From contig NZ_CP089981.1 of the NCBI RefSeq assembly GCF_021389975.1, positions 5,543,501 to 5,607,500 on the forward strand: a DNA stretch of 64,000 nt, written 5' to 3'. Origin of the DNA: Fulvivirga ulvae. GTDB taxonomy: Bacteria > Bacteroidota > Bacteroidia > Cytophagales > Cyclobacteriaceae. Of the stretch, positions 50,641-58,943 are shown one piece after another (positions within the stretch are counted from its first letter, which is position 1; every line of letters starts with the position of its first letter). Below the pieces are notes generated by a model that saw only the letters and a list, made by a program, of their open reading frames with translations, did not search any database and had not been told where the DNA came from. A program made the position numbers and the translations under genes.

Positions 50641-51432
50641 CTATTTGTTGCCTTTTTGCATATAAATTTTCCTTCTGGATTGTAGCACGGAAAATGCCGA
50701 GGGTAAGTAGATTTGAAACTCTGACCCCAGCCCTGCGGAAGAGATCACGTCAATACTGCCATTAAGTTTTTCAATAGCCTTCCTGGCAAGAAACAGCCCT
50801 GCCCCAAGACCCGGGGACGTGGGAACCACTTTATAAAACATTCTGAATATCTTATTTAACTCTTTATCAGGGATACCAATGCCATTGTCTTTTATACTGA
50901 TGTATAAATGCTCCCAGCTTTCGACAGCGCTCAGGTAAATAATCCTTTTTCGCTTTTTATCATCTGAATACTGGATAGCATTATCAAGGATATTCCTGAT
51001 AACCACCTCCAAAAGCTCTTTATTGACATAGATAAAGTGTTCATTTTTAATGGACACCTCAATCTCAACCCCTATCATGTCCGCAATTCGTTTTCTCTTT
51101 CTGACTATTGCATCTGTCATCTGACGTAAATTAAGGTATTCCATTTTCTGGTGGTTTGAAGTATTATTAAAGGTGCTGATATTGTCTATAGTTTTGTCCA
51201 TAGATGCAATACAATAATTAAACCAGGGCATTTCATTTTTTATGGTAACCCGGTTGCGTTTGCTTCCTGGTTTGAAAACAAAGGTTAGCAGTATCGTAAA
51301 ACGGTATATAGTACGGTAAACATACCGATGGAAAATATAAAGCAGAATTTCCTTTAAATTGAAGTATACATTTCCCTGAAGAAGTTCTTCAGTTCCTGAA
51401 TAGATTAAAGCCGTAGTTTTCATGATAGACAA
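50641..51432 (-). CDS. HATPase domain protein (truncated sensor histidine kinase-like)
   Basis: A 263-residue protein whose C-terminal half is a histidine kinase ATP-binding domain: an N box VVIRNILDNAIQYS, a G1 box DNGIGIPD and a G2 box GLGAGLFLARKA. The N-terminal half has a hydrophobic segment (near residues 25-50) but no recognisable H-box with a phospho-acceptor histidine, and it is shorter than a usual HisKA. It may phosphorylate another protein or be a degenerate kinase. The start at 51432 is not well supported; no RBS stands out. It lies upstream of the 48952 gene on the same strand. Confidence 0.65.
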   Translation of the reverse strand: MSIMKTTALIYSGTEELLQGNVYFNLKEILLYIFHRYVYRTIYRFTILLTFVFKPGSKRNRVTIKNEMPWFNYCIASMDKTIDNISTFNNTSNHQKMEYLNLRQMTDAIVRKRKRIADMIGVEIEVSIKNEHFIYVNKELLEVVIRNILDNAIQYSDDKKRKRIIYLSAVESWEHLYISIKDNGIGIPDKELNKIFRMFYKVVPTSPGLGAGLFLARKAIEKLNGSIDVISSAGLGSEFQIYLPSAFSVLQSRRKIYMQKGNK

Positions 51433-51635
51433 TGTTTAATGATTTCAATAAATTCTGAAATTTTTTAAGCAAACACATCAGGGAAATACTGGTTTTAATT
51501 ATTGGGGTATTCCCTGATTATTAGGGCTTTATTATCTATTTAGCACATAAGACGGAAGCCGTAGAGGCTTGCCCGGGGATAGCCAGATGGTCGGACTTGG
51601 TAGCTGGGAGCTATAAAGCTTACCAATTCATAAAA

Positions 51636-51677
51636 TTAAAAGAGCCAACCCGGGGATTAAACAGGTTGGCTCTTTCT
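51636..51677 (-). terminator. Intrinsic terminator of the outer-membrane barrel gene
   Basis: AGAGCCAACC at 51641-51650 pairs with GGTTGGCTCT at 51664-51673. On the minus strand the hairpin is followed by TTTTAATTTTAT. It lies 28 bp beyond the stop codon of the 51701 gene and ends the transport cluster. Confidence 0.75.
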
Positions 51678-51700
51678 ATGTATTAAGTGTTTATTGGTGC

Positions 51701-52810
51701 TCAAAACCCAAACACCTTTTCCATTTCAAATCCCAAAGTTATCAGAAACTCTACCCTGCTATTAGTAGGCTCGCCGTCGAAGAAGAGTTCAAGGTTATCT
51801 TTTGCCTCAAGGTAACGGAATTCGGCCCGGAGATAAGCCTGCTCAACCGGCCTGTATTCTGTACCCATAGTTACGCCGAACAGTTCCAGTCCCTTTTGCC
51901 CCCCGTCAGTATCAGGTATCAAACCGGTTACAAAGCCACTTTCATCATTGATCAGTTCTCCTCTTCCTGTTACTGACCATTTAGGACTGAACTGGTAACG
52001 GGCTGTAATGAGACCACCAAATAAGCCAGCGGGATCTTCAATATTATCGATATCTGAGTTGGTTTGAGTAGCATAATCCAGGCCTATGGTTAAAAACACC
52101 TGGTCATTCCAATTCTGGTCAAGGTAAACGTTTTGATAGAACCTTCGTTGTTTCAGGGGAAAATCATCATCATTTTCACGCCCATACAGGTTGGTATATG
52201 TAATGGACGTATTATCTGAAATATTATAATTTACAAGTACCCCAACAGATTTGGAGTCGTTGTTATCAACAAAGCTATGATACCCGTTAAGTACCCAGCC
52301 TTCTACGTACCATGTTTCAGAAACATCCCAGCTTAGTTTAGCTCCCGATTGATAAAAAGGCTCGTTGTAAGTTAATACAGCAATTGAACTAAGGTTATTA
52401 TTTTTGGGAAGGAAACTTTCTGTACCAAGGTGAGTAGAGAAAAAACCGGCATCAAGCCAGAGGCCTTCGCTAAGTTTCATGCCCACATTGGCAGCCTGCA
52501 AATATTGATAATCACTGCTCCACGTTGCCAGCGGTATATCGCCGGCATGAAAGATAACCTCACTGCGGATATGATCATTTTCAAAATTAAGACCTATCTG
52601 AGCTATGTTTACTCCCAATGAATTGTCGCGTGCACCAACAGCGGTATAAGGCTGAAAGTCTTGCTGAGGCGACTGGGTATTATGAGTTGCAGAATATGCA
52701 TCTACATAGCTACTGATAGTCAATTGGTTATTTTTAAGGCTATCCTGCCCTTTTACAATAGAAACCGCACCTGCCATCAAAATAGCCAGCAGCTTAAAAG
52801 AGTTTTTCAC
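51701..52810 (-). CDS. Outer-membrane beta-barrel (porin-like) protein
   Basis: A 369-residue exported protein with a signal peptide (AILMAGAVSIVKGQD, cleaved near residue 21). The body is a series of alternating-polarity strands typical of a 14-16-stranded barrel, such as QLTISSYVDAYSATHNTQSP and FLTIGLDYATQTNSDIDNIE, and it ends in FLITLGFEMEKVFGF with a terminal aromatic residue. It resembles the Bacteroidota OmpL/BBP2-like porin family. It is the last gene of the ABC-type cluster running from 60449, so it may provide the outer-membrane pore for that transport system. A terminator follows. Confidence 0.8.
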   Translation of the reverse strand: MKNSFKLLAILMAGAVSIVKGQDSLKNNQLTISSYVDAYSATHNTQSPQQDFQPYTAVGARDNSLGVNIAQIGLNFENDHIRSEVIFHAGDIPLATWSSDYQYLQAANVGMKLSEGLWLDAGFFSTHLGTESFLPKNNNLSSIAVLTYNEPFYQSGAKLSWDVSETWYVEGWVLNGYHSFVDNNDSKSVGVLVNYNISDNTSITYTNLYGRENDDDFPLKQRRFYQNVYLDQNWNDQVFLTIGLDYATQTNSDIDNIEDPAGLFGGLITARYQFSPKWSVTGRGELINDESGFVTGLIPDTDGGQKGLELFGVTMGTEYRPVEQAYLRAEFRYLEAKDNLELFFDGEPTNSRVEFLITLGFEMEKVFGF

Positions 52811-52842
52811 TGATTGTTAGTTTAATTAATTATGTTAAAAAA

Positions 52843-53673
52843 TTAAGATTGCATCATCACAGCTTTGATCTGTTTCACTACTTCAATATGATCCATACCA
52901 AAGTCCTTCCAGGCGAGGTTGAGTTCTTTCATATCAATATGCTTTACGATGGTTCCATATTCAGCATGCTTACCCTCAATCGTCGGGTAGCCTATGACAT
53001 ATATGCTGTCGGCAAGCTCCACTGCCAGCTCTATATCGTGTGTAGAGTAAATAATAGTATTGAATTCATGCATGGATGTGATCAGACTAAAAGCATTTTT
53101 CACGTCTTCAATGTTACCTACATCAAGTCCTGAGAACGGCTCATCCAAAACCATGTAATGCCCTGAGCAAAATATCTGCTCAATAATCGCTGTCCGCTGA
53201 CGCTGCCCACCGGAAAGCTCACAGGGGTATTGGTCTTTCACTTTTATAAGGCCCCACTCGGAAAGATAGGTCATGATTTTATCATGCTTTTGCTCTTTGG
53301 TCATGTTTTCCTTCAACCTCAGGGCAAACATAAGCGACTGGTAGACAGTCTTATTTCTAAACAAGGTATATCTCTGATCTACAAAACCGATATCACCTTC
53401 CTCAACTTCTTTAGCATCATTTTCAGAGTCTGTTGTTGTATCAGCTATAAGTATTTTACCGGTCGTGGGTTTAATCAGACCTGTAAGTGCCCTGAACAGG
53501 GTGGACTTCCCTCTGCCGGAACGTCCTACCACTGCAATAACCTGCCCCGTTACATTATCTTTTCTGACTACATCTTTCTCAACAAAGTTTATATCTTTTA
53601 TAACCGTTTTCTCACCATATGCTACGCTGAGGTTTTCAACATACAGTAAAGTGTTTTGCATGCTATACGCCAT
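52843..53673 (-). CDS. ABC transporter ATP-binding protein (nitrate/taurine type)
   Basis: A 276-residue ATPase. Walker A is GRSGRGKSTLFRA, the signature is LSGGQRQRTAII, Walker B is YMVLDEPFSGLD and the H-loop is YSTHDIEL. The arrangement resembles SsuB/TauB/NrtD-type importers, which fits the neighbouring permease. Two start codons are possible (residue 1 or 5, MQNTLLYVENLSVAYG); the second is the more typical family start. It lies 6 bp after the permease gene and belongs to the cluster with the anchored binding protein. Confidence 0.88.
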   Translation of the reverse strand: MAYSMQNTLLYVENLSVAYGEKTVIKDINFVEKDVVRKDNVTGQVIAVVGRSGRGKSTLFRALTGLIKPTTGKILIADTTTDSENDAKEVEEGDIGFVDQRYTLFRNKTVYQSLMFALRLKENMTKEQKHDKIMTYLSEWGLIKVKDQYPCELSGGQRQRTAIIEQIFCSGHYMVLDEPFSGLDVGNIEDVKNAFSLITSMHEFNTIIYSTHDIELAVELADSIYVIGYPTIEGKHAEYGTIVKHIDMKELNLAWKDFGMDHIEVVKQIKAVMMQS

Positions 53674-53678
53674 ACAAC

Positions 53679-54449
53679 TTATATTTTAGAATATCTGAAA
53701 AATGTTTTCCTGAGGTAGTTGAGTATGAAGTCAATGGAAAGACCTACTACCAGTATTACGATTTGCAAGGCGATAATACGGCCATGGTTCATAAACTTGT
53801 CAGAGTTTTTGATCAAAAACCCAAGCCCGCCGGCTGCCACCAGTATAGACTCCACGGTCACCAGCATCATCCATACAATAGCAAGGTTTTGCCTGATCAC
53901 TTCAATAACATAATCGATCCTTCCCTTAACTACTACTTCCCAGAGCACTTCCCACCGGTTGCATTGCAATGAACGGGCGTGGTCAAATTCTTCCTGCGCT
54001 ATGGCACTCACCATGCTCAAAAGTGAAGTAGTAAGGTATGTGCTCATAAACACTACCAGTACCCATACCTGCATGGTTCTGGCATCACTGATAAGGATGG
54101 CCAGGTAAAATGTGATACCTGTAAGTGGCAAATACCTCAATTTACTCAAAGCATTGGCTATGGGGGTTACCAACGGGATGGTTGATAAATAGGTGAGGAT
54201 CAATGAAATGGTAACCGCTATGATAATGGCTACCAAACAAAGCCACAGAGAGCTCCCGATGTGTACTACCAGCCCTTCGTTATATAGCTCTGTAAATCCT
54301 GTCAAAACCTGCTTCGGGGAAGGGAACAGATGCCTCTCTCCCATACTTGAAATGAACCAGAATGCTAAAACAGCTATTACCCACGAGGCAACTATTAAAA
54401 GCTGGCTATTCCTGCCAACCTTCTCAAATGGTTTGAAAATTTCCTTCAT
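53679..54449 (-). CDS. ABC transporter permease (SsuC/ThiP-like)
   Basis: A 256-residue inner-membrane permease with five or six helices (LIVASWVIAVLAFWFISSM, WLCLVAIIIAVTISLILTYL and others) and an EAA-like loop (WEVLWEVVVKGRIDYVIEVI), typical of nitrate/sulfonate/taurine importers. The frame is open to 54482, but the ATG at 54449 is preferred: it is preceded by AGGAGTAAA and avoids the terminator hairpin that overlaps the longer version. It is the membrane partner of the ATPase at 52843. Confidence 0.85.
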   Translation of the reverse strand: MKEIFKPFEKVGRNSQLLIVASWVIAVLAFWFISSMGERHLFPSPKQVLTGFTELYNEGLVVHIGSSLWLCLVAIIIAVTISLILTYLSTIPLVTPIANALSKLRYLPLTGITFYLAILISDARTMQVWVLVVFMSTYLTTSLLSMVSAIAQEEFDHARSLQCNRWEVLWEVVVKGRIDYVIEVIRQNLAIVWMMLVTVESILVAAGGLGFLIKNSDKFMNHGRIIALQIVILVVGLSIDFILNYLRKTFFRYSKI

Positions 54450-54462
54450 TTTACTCCTGTAA

Positions 54463-54518
54463 AAAAAGAAGGCTATCTCCAAAGCCGGGACATTATTTTG
54501 CCAGGTTTGAGATAGCCC
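54463..54518 (-). terminator. Internal hairpin with T-run between binding-protein and permease genes
   Basis: GGCTATCTC at 54471-54479 pairs with GAGATAGCC at 54509-54517 (adjacent CAAA/TTTG extend the stem imperfectly). Read on the minus strand it is followed by TTCTTTTTTT. It lies after the binding-protein stop and before the permease start and could lower expression of the ABC genes relative to the binding protein. Confidence 0.6.
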
Positions 54519-54538
54519 AATTAATTAAAACATACTGG

Positions 54539-56353
54539 TTAGTTCAACAATGTAATAACCACACGTCTGTTTTTAGCCCTTCCGGCAGCACTAGAGTTAC
54601 TTTCTATAGGTTCATCCTCTCCCTTTCCTATTACAGACTGAAAACGAGATTGTGGTATGCCTTTACCTCTCAGGAAGTTAACCACGGACTGTGCTCTTTT
54701 TTGAGAAAGATCATAATTAGACTCAGCAGAACCGGTATCATCCGTATGCCCTTCCAGCTTCAGTTTTGTATCCTCAGCCTGAATAAGCAGGTTATAGATT
54801 GTTTCAAGAGTTTGTGCCGAAGATGATGAAATATGATCACTACCTGTATCGAAATTGATATTCCACTCACCCGAAGCCATTACTTTGTCTGCTGTTTTAG
54901 AGTAATCTGCCTTATAAGCCGATCCAGCATCGATATCATTGATGTTCTTTATGAAGTACAGGTTAACGGCCTCATCATACGGTACCACTCTTTTTACGGA
55001 CTCATTGAAGCCAAACGGGTTCAACTCGGTGAGGTAAGAAGAAACCTGGTTATATACTGCCTTGTACCTGTTGGTACCATCGGTAATACCATAGTATTGC
55101 ATTACATCTGCGTAATTAAATACTCTTGATCCACCCATGTTGTACTCAATGCCATTTTTATTACCTTTCATACCTTTGAACATATCGTACCAGTACTTTG
55201 GTGTTTCCAGGTCATAAGTAGCAGCTATGGCTTCAGAAGCCCTCACTCTCCACTCATCATACTGCTTCATCTGGTTAGATGCAGTCAAAGCTGACTTCAG
55301 AATATTACTTACAATCTCAGGGTGTTTCACTGCCCACTCTTTTACTGCAATAACAGTGGTCGCCATCTGGTTATTAAACTCGCGGGTAGAAACAATGTCT
55401 GTTACACCGCTTATCTCATCAAACACCTTCTTATCACCTGGTGTCCATGTAGCACAGCCATCTATTTTTTTGTTAATTACCTGACCGGTAAGTTTTCCGT
55501 TCTTTACCTCTTTTAAAGGAACTGTCCAGCCTGATTTCTGAGACTTGATAAGCTCTTCGGCCGATTTGATGTAGTCATCATCCTGAGATGGATAGAAGTT
55601 AACCGCTTCCGGATCATAGGTGCTAACGTCGGGGTTAACTTTAAGGCCGTTGGCAAATGCATAGTTAACTGCCGTTACCCAGTCACCATCGCCAAGCACT
55701 GCCGAAATAAGTGCCCCTTTCATGCTTTTAGGGTCAACTTTCCAGCTGGGGGGCCCTATCAGTTTATCTTCACCATAGCTAAGTCCTACAGCACCCACAA
55801 CCTGTACATGGTATTTGTCTTTTCCAAATTTATCATCTAAGGCCTGTTGCATCGTACTGATATAAAAGGGAGCACCGTCACCCATCATCATAATGGCAAA
55901 TGCACTCTTATCAGCATCAGGAAATTCCTCTCCTCTGTCGAACTCTTCGATGAACTTCATCTGCATATTCCGAAGCTCAGATAACCAGTCCTGACGAATG
56001 ATTTCGAGGTTCACCCCGTTTTTCTCCATCAAAGAGCCCTCGGTCGTCTTAGGGCCTCCGTTGGCTACAATAATACCTGACTGAGCGTTCCAGGCATAAG
56101 CAGCTATTCTCACAAGCGGTTTATCTTTAACCTCCCCTGACAGGTCTGTATCCGGCAAAGGTATTTTTTCTGCGGTGGTAACATTGTCGACCTCTTCTTT
56201 ATTGAGATTAAGCTGGTCAAGTTGCTTCGATTCACTTACCCGAAGCCCGGGAGAATAGTAGTATACGGCACTTAAAATACCTCCCAGCACAACAATTACA
56301 ATTATCAGTTCTGATAATGTTGTAAGTTTCGACGTTCGTAAAATTTTTCCCAT
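54539..56353 (-). CDS. Membrane-anchored substrate-binding protein fused to OmpA
   Basis: A 604-residue protein with an unusual design. Residues 12-32 are a transmembrane anchor (LSELIIVIVVLGGILSAVYY). Residues about 75-430 are a periplasmic substrate-binding domain of the nitrate/taurine (NMT1/SsuA) type, with helices and hinge segments such as LVRIAAYAWNAQSGIIVANG. The C-terminal 110 residues are an OmpA peptidoglycan-binding domain (YDLSQKRAQSVVNFLRGKGI ... GRAKNRRVVITLL). The protein can thus tether the inner membrane to the cell wall while presenting a receptor to the adjacent permease. The ligand is unknown. Confidence 0.82.
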   Translation of the reverse strand: MGKILRTSKLTTLSELIIVIVVLGGILSAVYYYSPGLRVSESKQLDQLNLNKEEVDNVTTAEKIPLPDTDLSGEVKDKPLVRIAAYAWNAQSGIIVANGGPKTTEGSLMEKNGVNLEIIRQDWLSELRNMQMKFIEEFDRGEEFPDADKSAFAIMMMGDGAPFYISTMQQALDDKFGKDKYHVQVVGAVGLSYGEDKLIGPPSWKVDPKSMKGALISAVLGDGDWVTAVNYAFANGLKVNPDVSTYDPEAVNFYPSQDDDYIKSAEELIKSQKSGWTVPLKEVKNGKLTGQVINKKIDGCATWTPGDKKVFDEISGVTDIVSTREFNNQMATTVIAVKEWAVKHPEIVSNILKSALTASNQMKQYDEWRVRASEAIAATYDLETPKYWYDMFKGMKGNKNGIEYNMGGSRVFNYADVMQYYGITDGTNRYKAVYNQVSSYLTELNPFGFNESVKRVVPYDEAVNLYFIKNINDIDAGSAYKADYSKTADKVMASGEWNINFDTGSDHISSSSAQTLETIYNLLIQAEDTKLKLEGHTDDTGSAESNYDLSQKRAQSVVNFLRGKGIPQSRFQSVIGKGEDEPIESNSSAAGRAKNRRVVITLLN

Positions 56354-56374
56354 TGTAAATTGTAGTATTAATAA

Positions 56375-57496
56375 TTAATCAAACATGTTTCCGAACCCGC
56401 CACCGGCAAGTTTGTCTTCCTGCGTAAGTTTGTAATTCGGATTATTGTATTTTTTAGATTCAGGCACATAATCCTGGCCTGTTTTTATCTTATCTGCCAG
56501 CGTATCCAGCTGAGAGTAGAGCTCATCACTGTCCACATCATATTTGGAAGTAAGCATATCAATATCTGAAAGGTTCTCCTGGGTTTTGGCTATATCAATA
56601 GCTATGGTTTCAGTTACCACATCCAGGGCATATTCCAGCTCCCAGTCTTTGGTGAATAGCATGGCTGACTTGGCACCATCGGTGGCCGCTTTAGCTGTTT
56701 TGGCAAACTCATATTCCTTTTCCAGCATTTTAATGGTTACCTCAAAATCTGATATTTTGATATCTATTGCTGTACCGGCCAGAGTCAGTTTTCTATCCAG
56801 TTTACCCATCACATTGGCCCGGCTTCCGTATTTCTGTACAAAGCTTTTGCTCTGCTCCAGTTGGTGCGATATCCTTTGTGATTCCGACAGCTTTTTAGCC
56901 AGTGCACTGTGTAGCTCTACATATTCGTCAGTATCCTTACCGGCATTGCCTTTCTCGGCCACGATCCGCTCCATTTCACTTCTGATCTTCTGTGCCTGCT
57001 TTTGCAGGTTCACCACGTGATCCTGGAAATCCTTCGCTTCTTTTTCTGCCTTGAAGGCCTCTGCCTCCATAGTATTTTTCAGGGCCTTTATCTTGGCTTT
57101 TGAGTCTTTAAAAACTTTTCTGTTTTGCAACATTTTGGCTTTCTGCTCCTGCAATTCACCAAAAGGGTCGTGCCTGATCAGCGATTTGTGAATAGCCCTG
57201 GTTGCCCTTCTCAACCCTTTGAATATTACCGGTAGCATCATCACAAAGAAAATAAGGAATACGGCCACTCCTGCAAGAGCAATGACCTGACCTAATGCAG
57301 TAAACAAAGGCGGTAATATATACACCCATGCAGCGTAACCCAACCCTGCAAATAATGCTATTTTAAGCATCAAATTTAACGTCTTCTCCCCGTTCCTCCA
57401 GTTTTTGGGATTTAAGGAGACCTCTCCCTTCTCATCGTCGAAATGTTTTAGAATCGGAAGATCTAAAACATGGCTTTTTGATTCTTTAAGATCCAT
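56375..57496 (-). CDS. Membrane protein with two helices and long coiled coil
   Basis: A 373-residue protein. Two transmembrane helices lie at residues about 47-95 (ALFAGLGYAAWVYILPPLF and ALAGVAVFLIFFVMMLPVIF). Residues about 115-330 are an uninterrupted coiled coil (KAKIKALKNTMEAEAFKAEK, KLSESQRISHQLEQSKSFVQ), somewhat like PspA/ESCRT-III or XpaC-like cytoplasmic helices. No catalytic motif is seen. It lies 21 bp before the anchored binding protein and 10 bp after the 230-aa coiled-coil gene. A role in shaping or sensing the membrane is inferred only from architecture. Confidence 0.65.
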   Translation of the reverse strand: MDLKESKSHVLDLPILKHFDDEKGEVSLNPKNWRNGEKTLNLMLKIALFAGLGYAAWVYILPPLFTALGQVIALAGVAVFLIFFVMMLPVIFKGLRRATRAIHKSLIRHDPFGELQEQKAKMLQNRKVFKDSKAKIKALKNTMEAEAFKAEKEAKDFQDHVVNLQKQAQKIRSEMERIVAEKGNAGKDTDEYVELHSALAKKLSESQRISHQLEQSKSFVQKYGSRANVMGKLDRKLTLAGTAIDIKISDFEVTIKMLEKEYEFAKTAKAATDGAKSAMLFTKDWELEYALDVVTETIAIDIAKTQENLSDIDMLTSKYDVDSDELYSQLDTLADKIKTGQDYVPESKKYNNPNYKLTQEDKLAGGGFGNMFD

Positions 57497-57506
57497 TTAA
57501 TTATAC

Positions 57507-58199
57507 TTATATGTGATTTTTAATGCCATCTACCACGGTAGTAATTGTTTCCAGAATCTTTGTTCTGGCCTTGTCGTTTGCAATGATCTTCTGATCTATT
57601 TCCTCAACCTCTGCCATGAGGTTGGCATCAAGAGACTGCAGTTCATTTCTCCTTGCGCTGATCTTATTCTGGATTTCCATCAGTTGTTTTTCCAATGCAG
57701 TGATCTCCGTCGTCAGGTTTTCTTTCTGGGTAGCCTGTGTATTTTGCAACTCGGTTTTCTTTGTATTTCCCTGAGCCTGGTATTGCTTATGCACTTTCTC
57801 TATTTCATTAATATAGAAATTTGCCTGTGTAAGCAGCGTATCCTTATTTACTTTGTTATCAACACCCTGAGCCATGGTTAATGCCATCTTATAGACCTGC
57901 GGTTCATTGGATCCCACGGCTTTGATGGCCTTGAAAAATTCATAGAAGTCGTAGCCTGGCCTGTTTAATGAATCAAAACCTGCCTCGTACATCTCTACTA
58001 TTGTGTCAAGAATGCTTTTGTCGACAGAATCACTCTTAGGGGCATGCTCCGGGAATTTTGTGCCTGATTTACTGGATTCCTGTGAAGAATTCGACTGGGG
58101 TTGAGTCCGCACTCTTGATTCTTCTTTTTCAGGTTTGCTTTCCTTAGGTTCTTCTTCATTGATGAAGAGACTTTTCCAGTTAAATTTGTCGTTAGCCAT
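57507..58199 (-). CDS. Coiled-coil hypothetical protein
   Basis: A 230-residue soluble protein. The first 55 residues are charged and disordered (EEEPKESKPEKEESRVRTQP). Residues 60-125 are a compact helical domain (DTIVEMYEAGFDSLNRPGYD), and residues about 130-225 form a coiled coil (TEITALEKQLMEIQNKISAR). No known family or catalytic motif. It is co-directional with the membrane/coiled-coil protein (10 bp downstream), suggesting that the two form a complex. Confidence 0.65.
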   Translation of the reverse strand: MANDKFNWKSLFINEEEPKESKPEKEESRVRTQPQSNSSQESSKSGTKFPEHAPKSDSVDKSILDTIVEMYEAGFDSLNRPGYDFYEFFKAIKAVGSNEPQVYKMALTMAQGVDNKVNKDTLLTQANFYINEIEKVHKQYQAQGNTKKTELQNTQATQKENLTTEITALEKQLMEIQNKISARRNELQSLDANLMAEVEEIDQKIIANDKARTKILETITTVVDGIKNHI

Positions 58200-58400
58200 T
58201 TAAAAATATATTTGCTGAGTTACTAAATTAAGCTCTGGTCTGGGTGAAGGTCTAGAGGGTAAATTTATATCAATTTTTATGATTATTATCGGGTAATCAT
58301 TTTTTTGTTGCAAACATTAATTCAGAATATATGCAAAACAAATAAAACATATAACTATATTAATGCCGCCTATCATACTAATCTCCTCACTTGTAAACTC

Positions 58401-58901
58401 TTACTTTGTGATCCGCGCCCAAGCCACTTTCAGTATTATAAATAAAATGGCAAACACCACCAGTAATTGGGCAAACCCACCAAATAAGAAAATCCCAAAA
58501 TATGTCTTTTGTAACACAAATACAATAGAAAAAGCCACACTTATCATGATCATCAAGCCTGACAGCCTGCCAAAGCCTGGTATTCTTTTCATGGCCACTT
58601 TTTTGTTAATAATGACGAGCACCAATATCATGGCAATAACAGGAACAAAATAGACTACTATGTTTACAGCCAAAAGATTGGTTTTCAGAATAAACAGGGA
58701 GTACAGTATGACGATGGCGGACAATATGCCGGGAACGGTCACCGCATAGACCACTGCACTCAGCAAATACCTTATTACATTAAAGTTGTTCGCGTTAACT
58801 ATTGTAATCAATGCCAGTGACAAGATCAGCAATACCCCAAAGTACACCAGTACGCCTGGCTGATTATCTCCAAACCAATTGATCAAATCTTGCAGGCTCA
58901 T
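58401..58901 (-). CDS. Polytopic membrane protein
   Basis: A 166-residue integral membrane protein with about five hydrophobic helices, including VYFGVLLILSLALITIVNA, LSAVVYAVTVPGILSAIVIL, IVVYFVPVIAMILVLVIIN and FGGFAQLLVVFAILFIILKV. No family is recognised. It lies between the AAA+ gene (43 bp upstream) and the coiled-coil protein gene (about 200 bp downstream), both on the same strand. Its location makes it a probable component of the membrane cluster. Confidence 0.65.
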   Translation of the reverse strand: MSLQDLINWFGDNQPGVLVYFGVLLILSLALITIVNANNFNVIRYLLSAVVYAVTVPGILSAIVILYSLFILKTNLLAVNIVVYFVPVIAMILVLVIINKKVAMKRIPGFGRLSGLMIMISVAFSIVFVLQKTYFGIFLFGGFAQLLVVFAILFIILKVAWARITK

Positions 58902-58943
58902 AGAATATTATTGAGATTCATAAATTATTTCTTCTTTGCTGAT

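Noticed and set aside
54450..54482. Extended start of the ABC permease
   Set aside because: The longer start falls in the terminator hairpin; the ATG at 54449 has an AGGAG leader.
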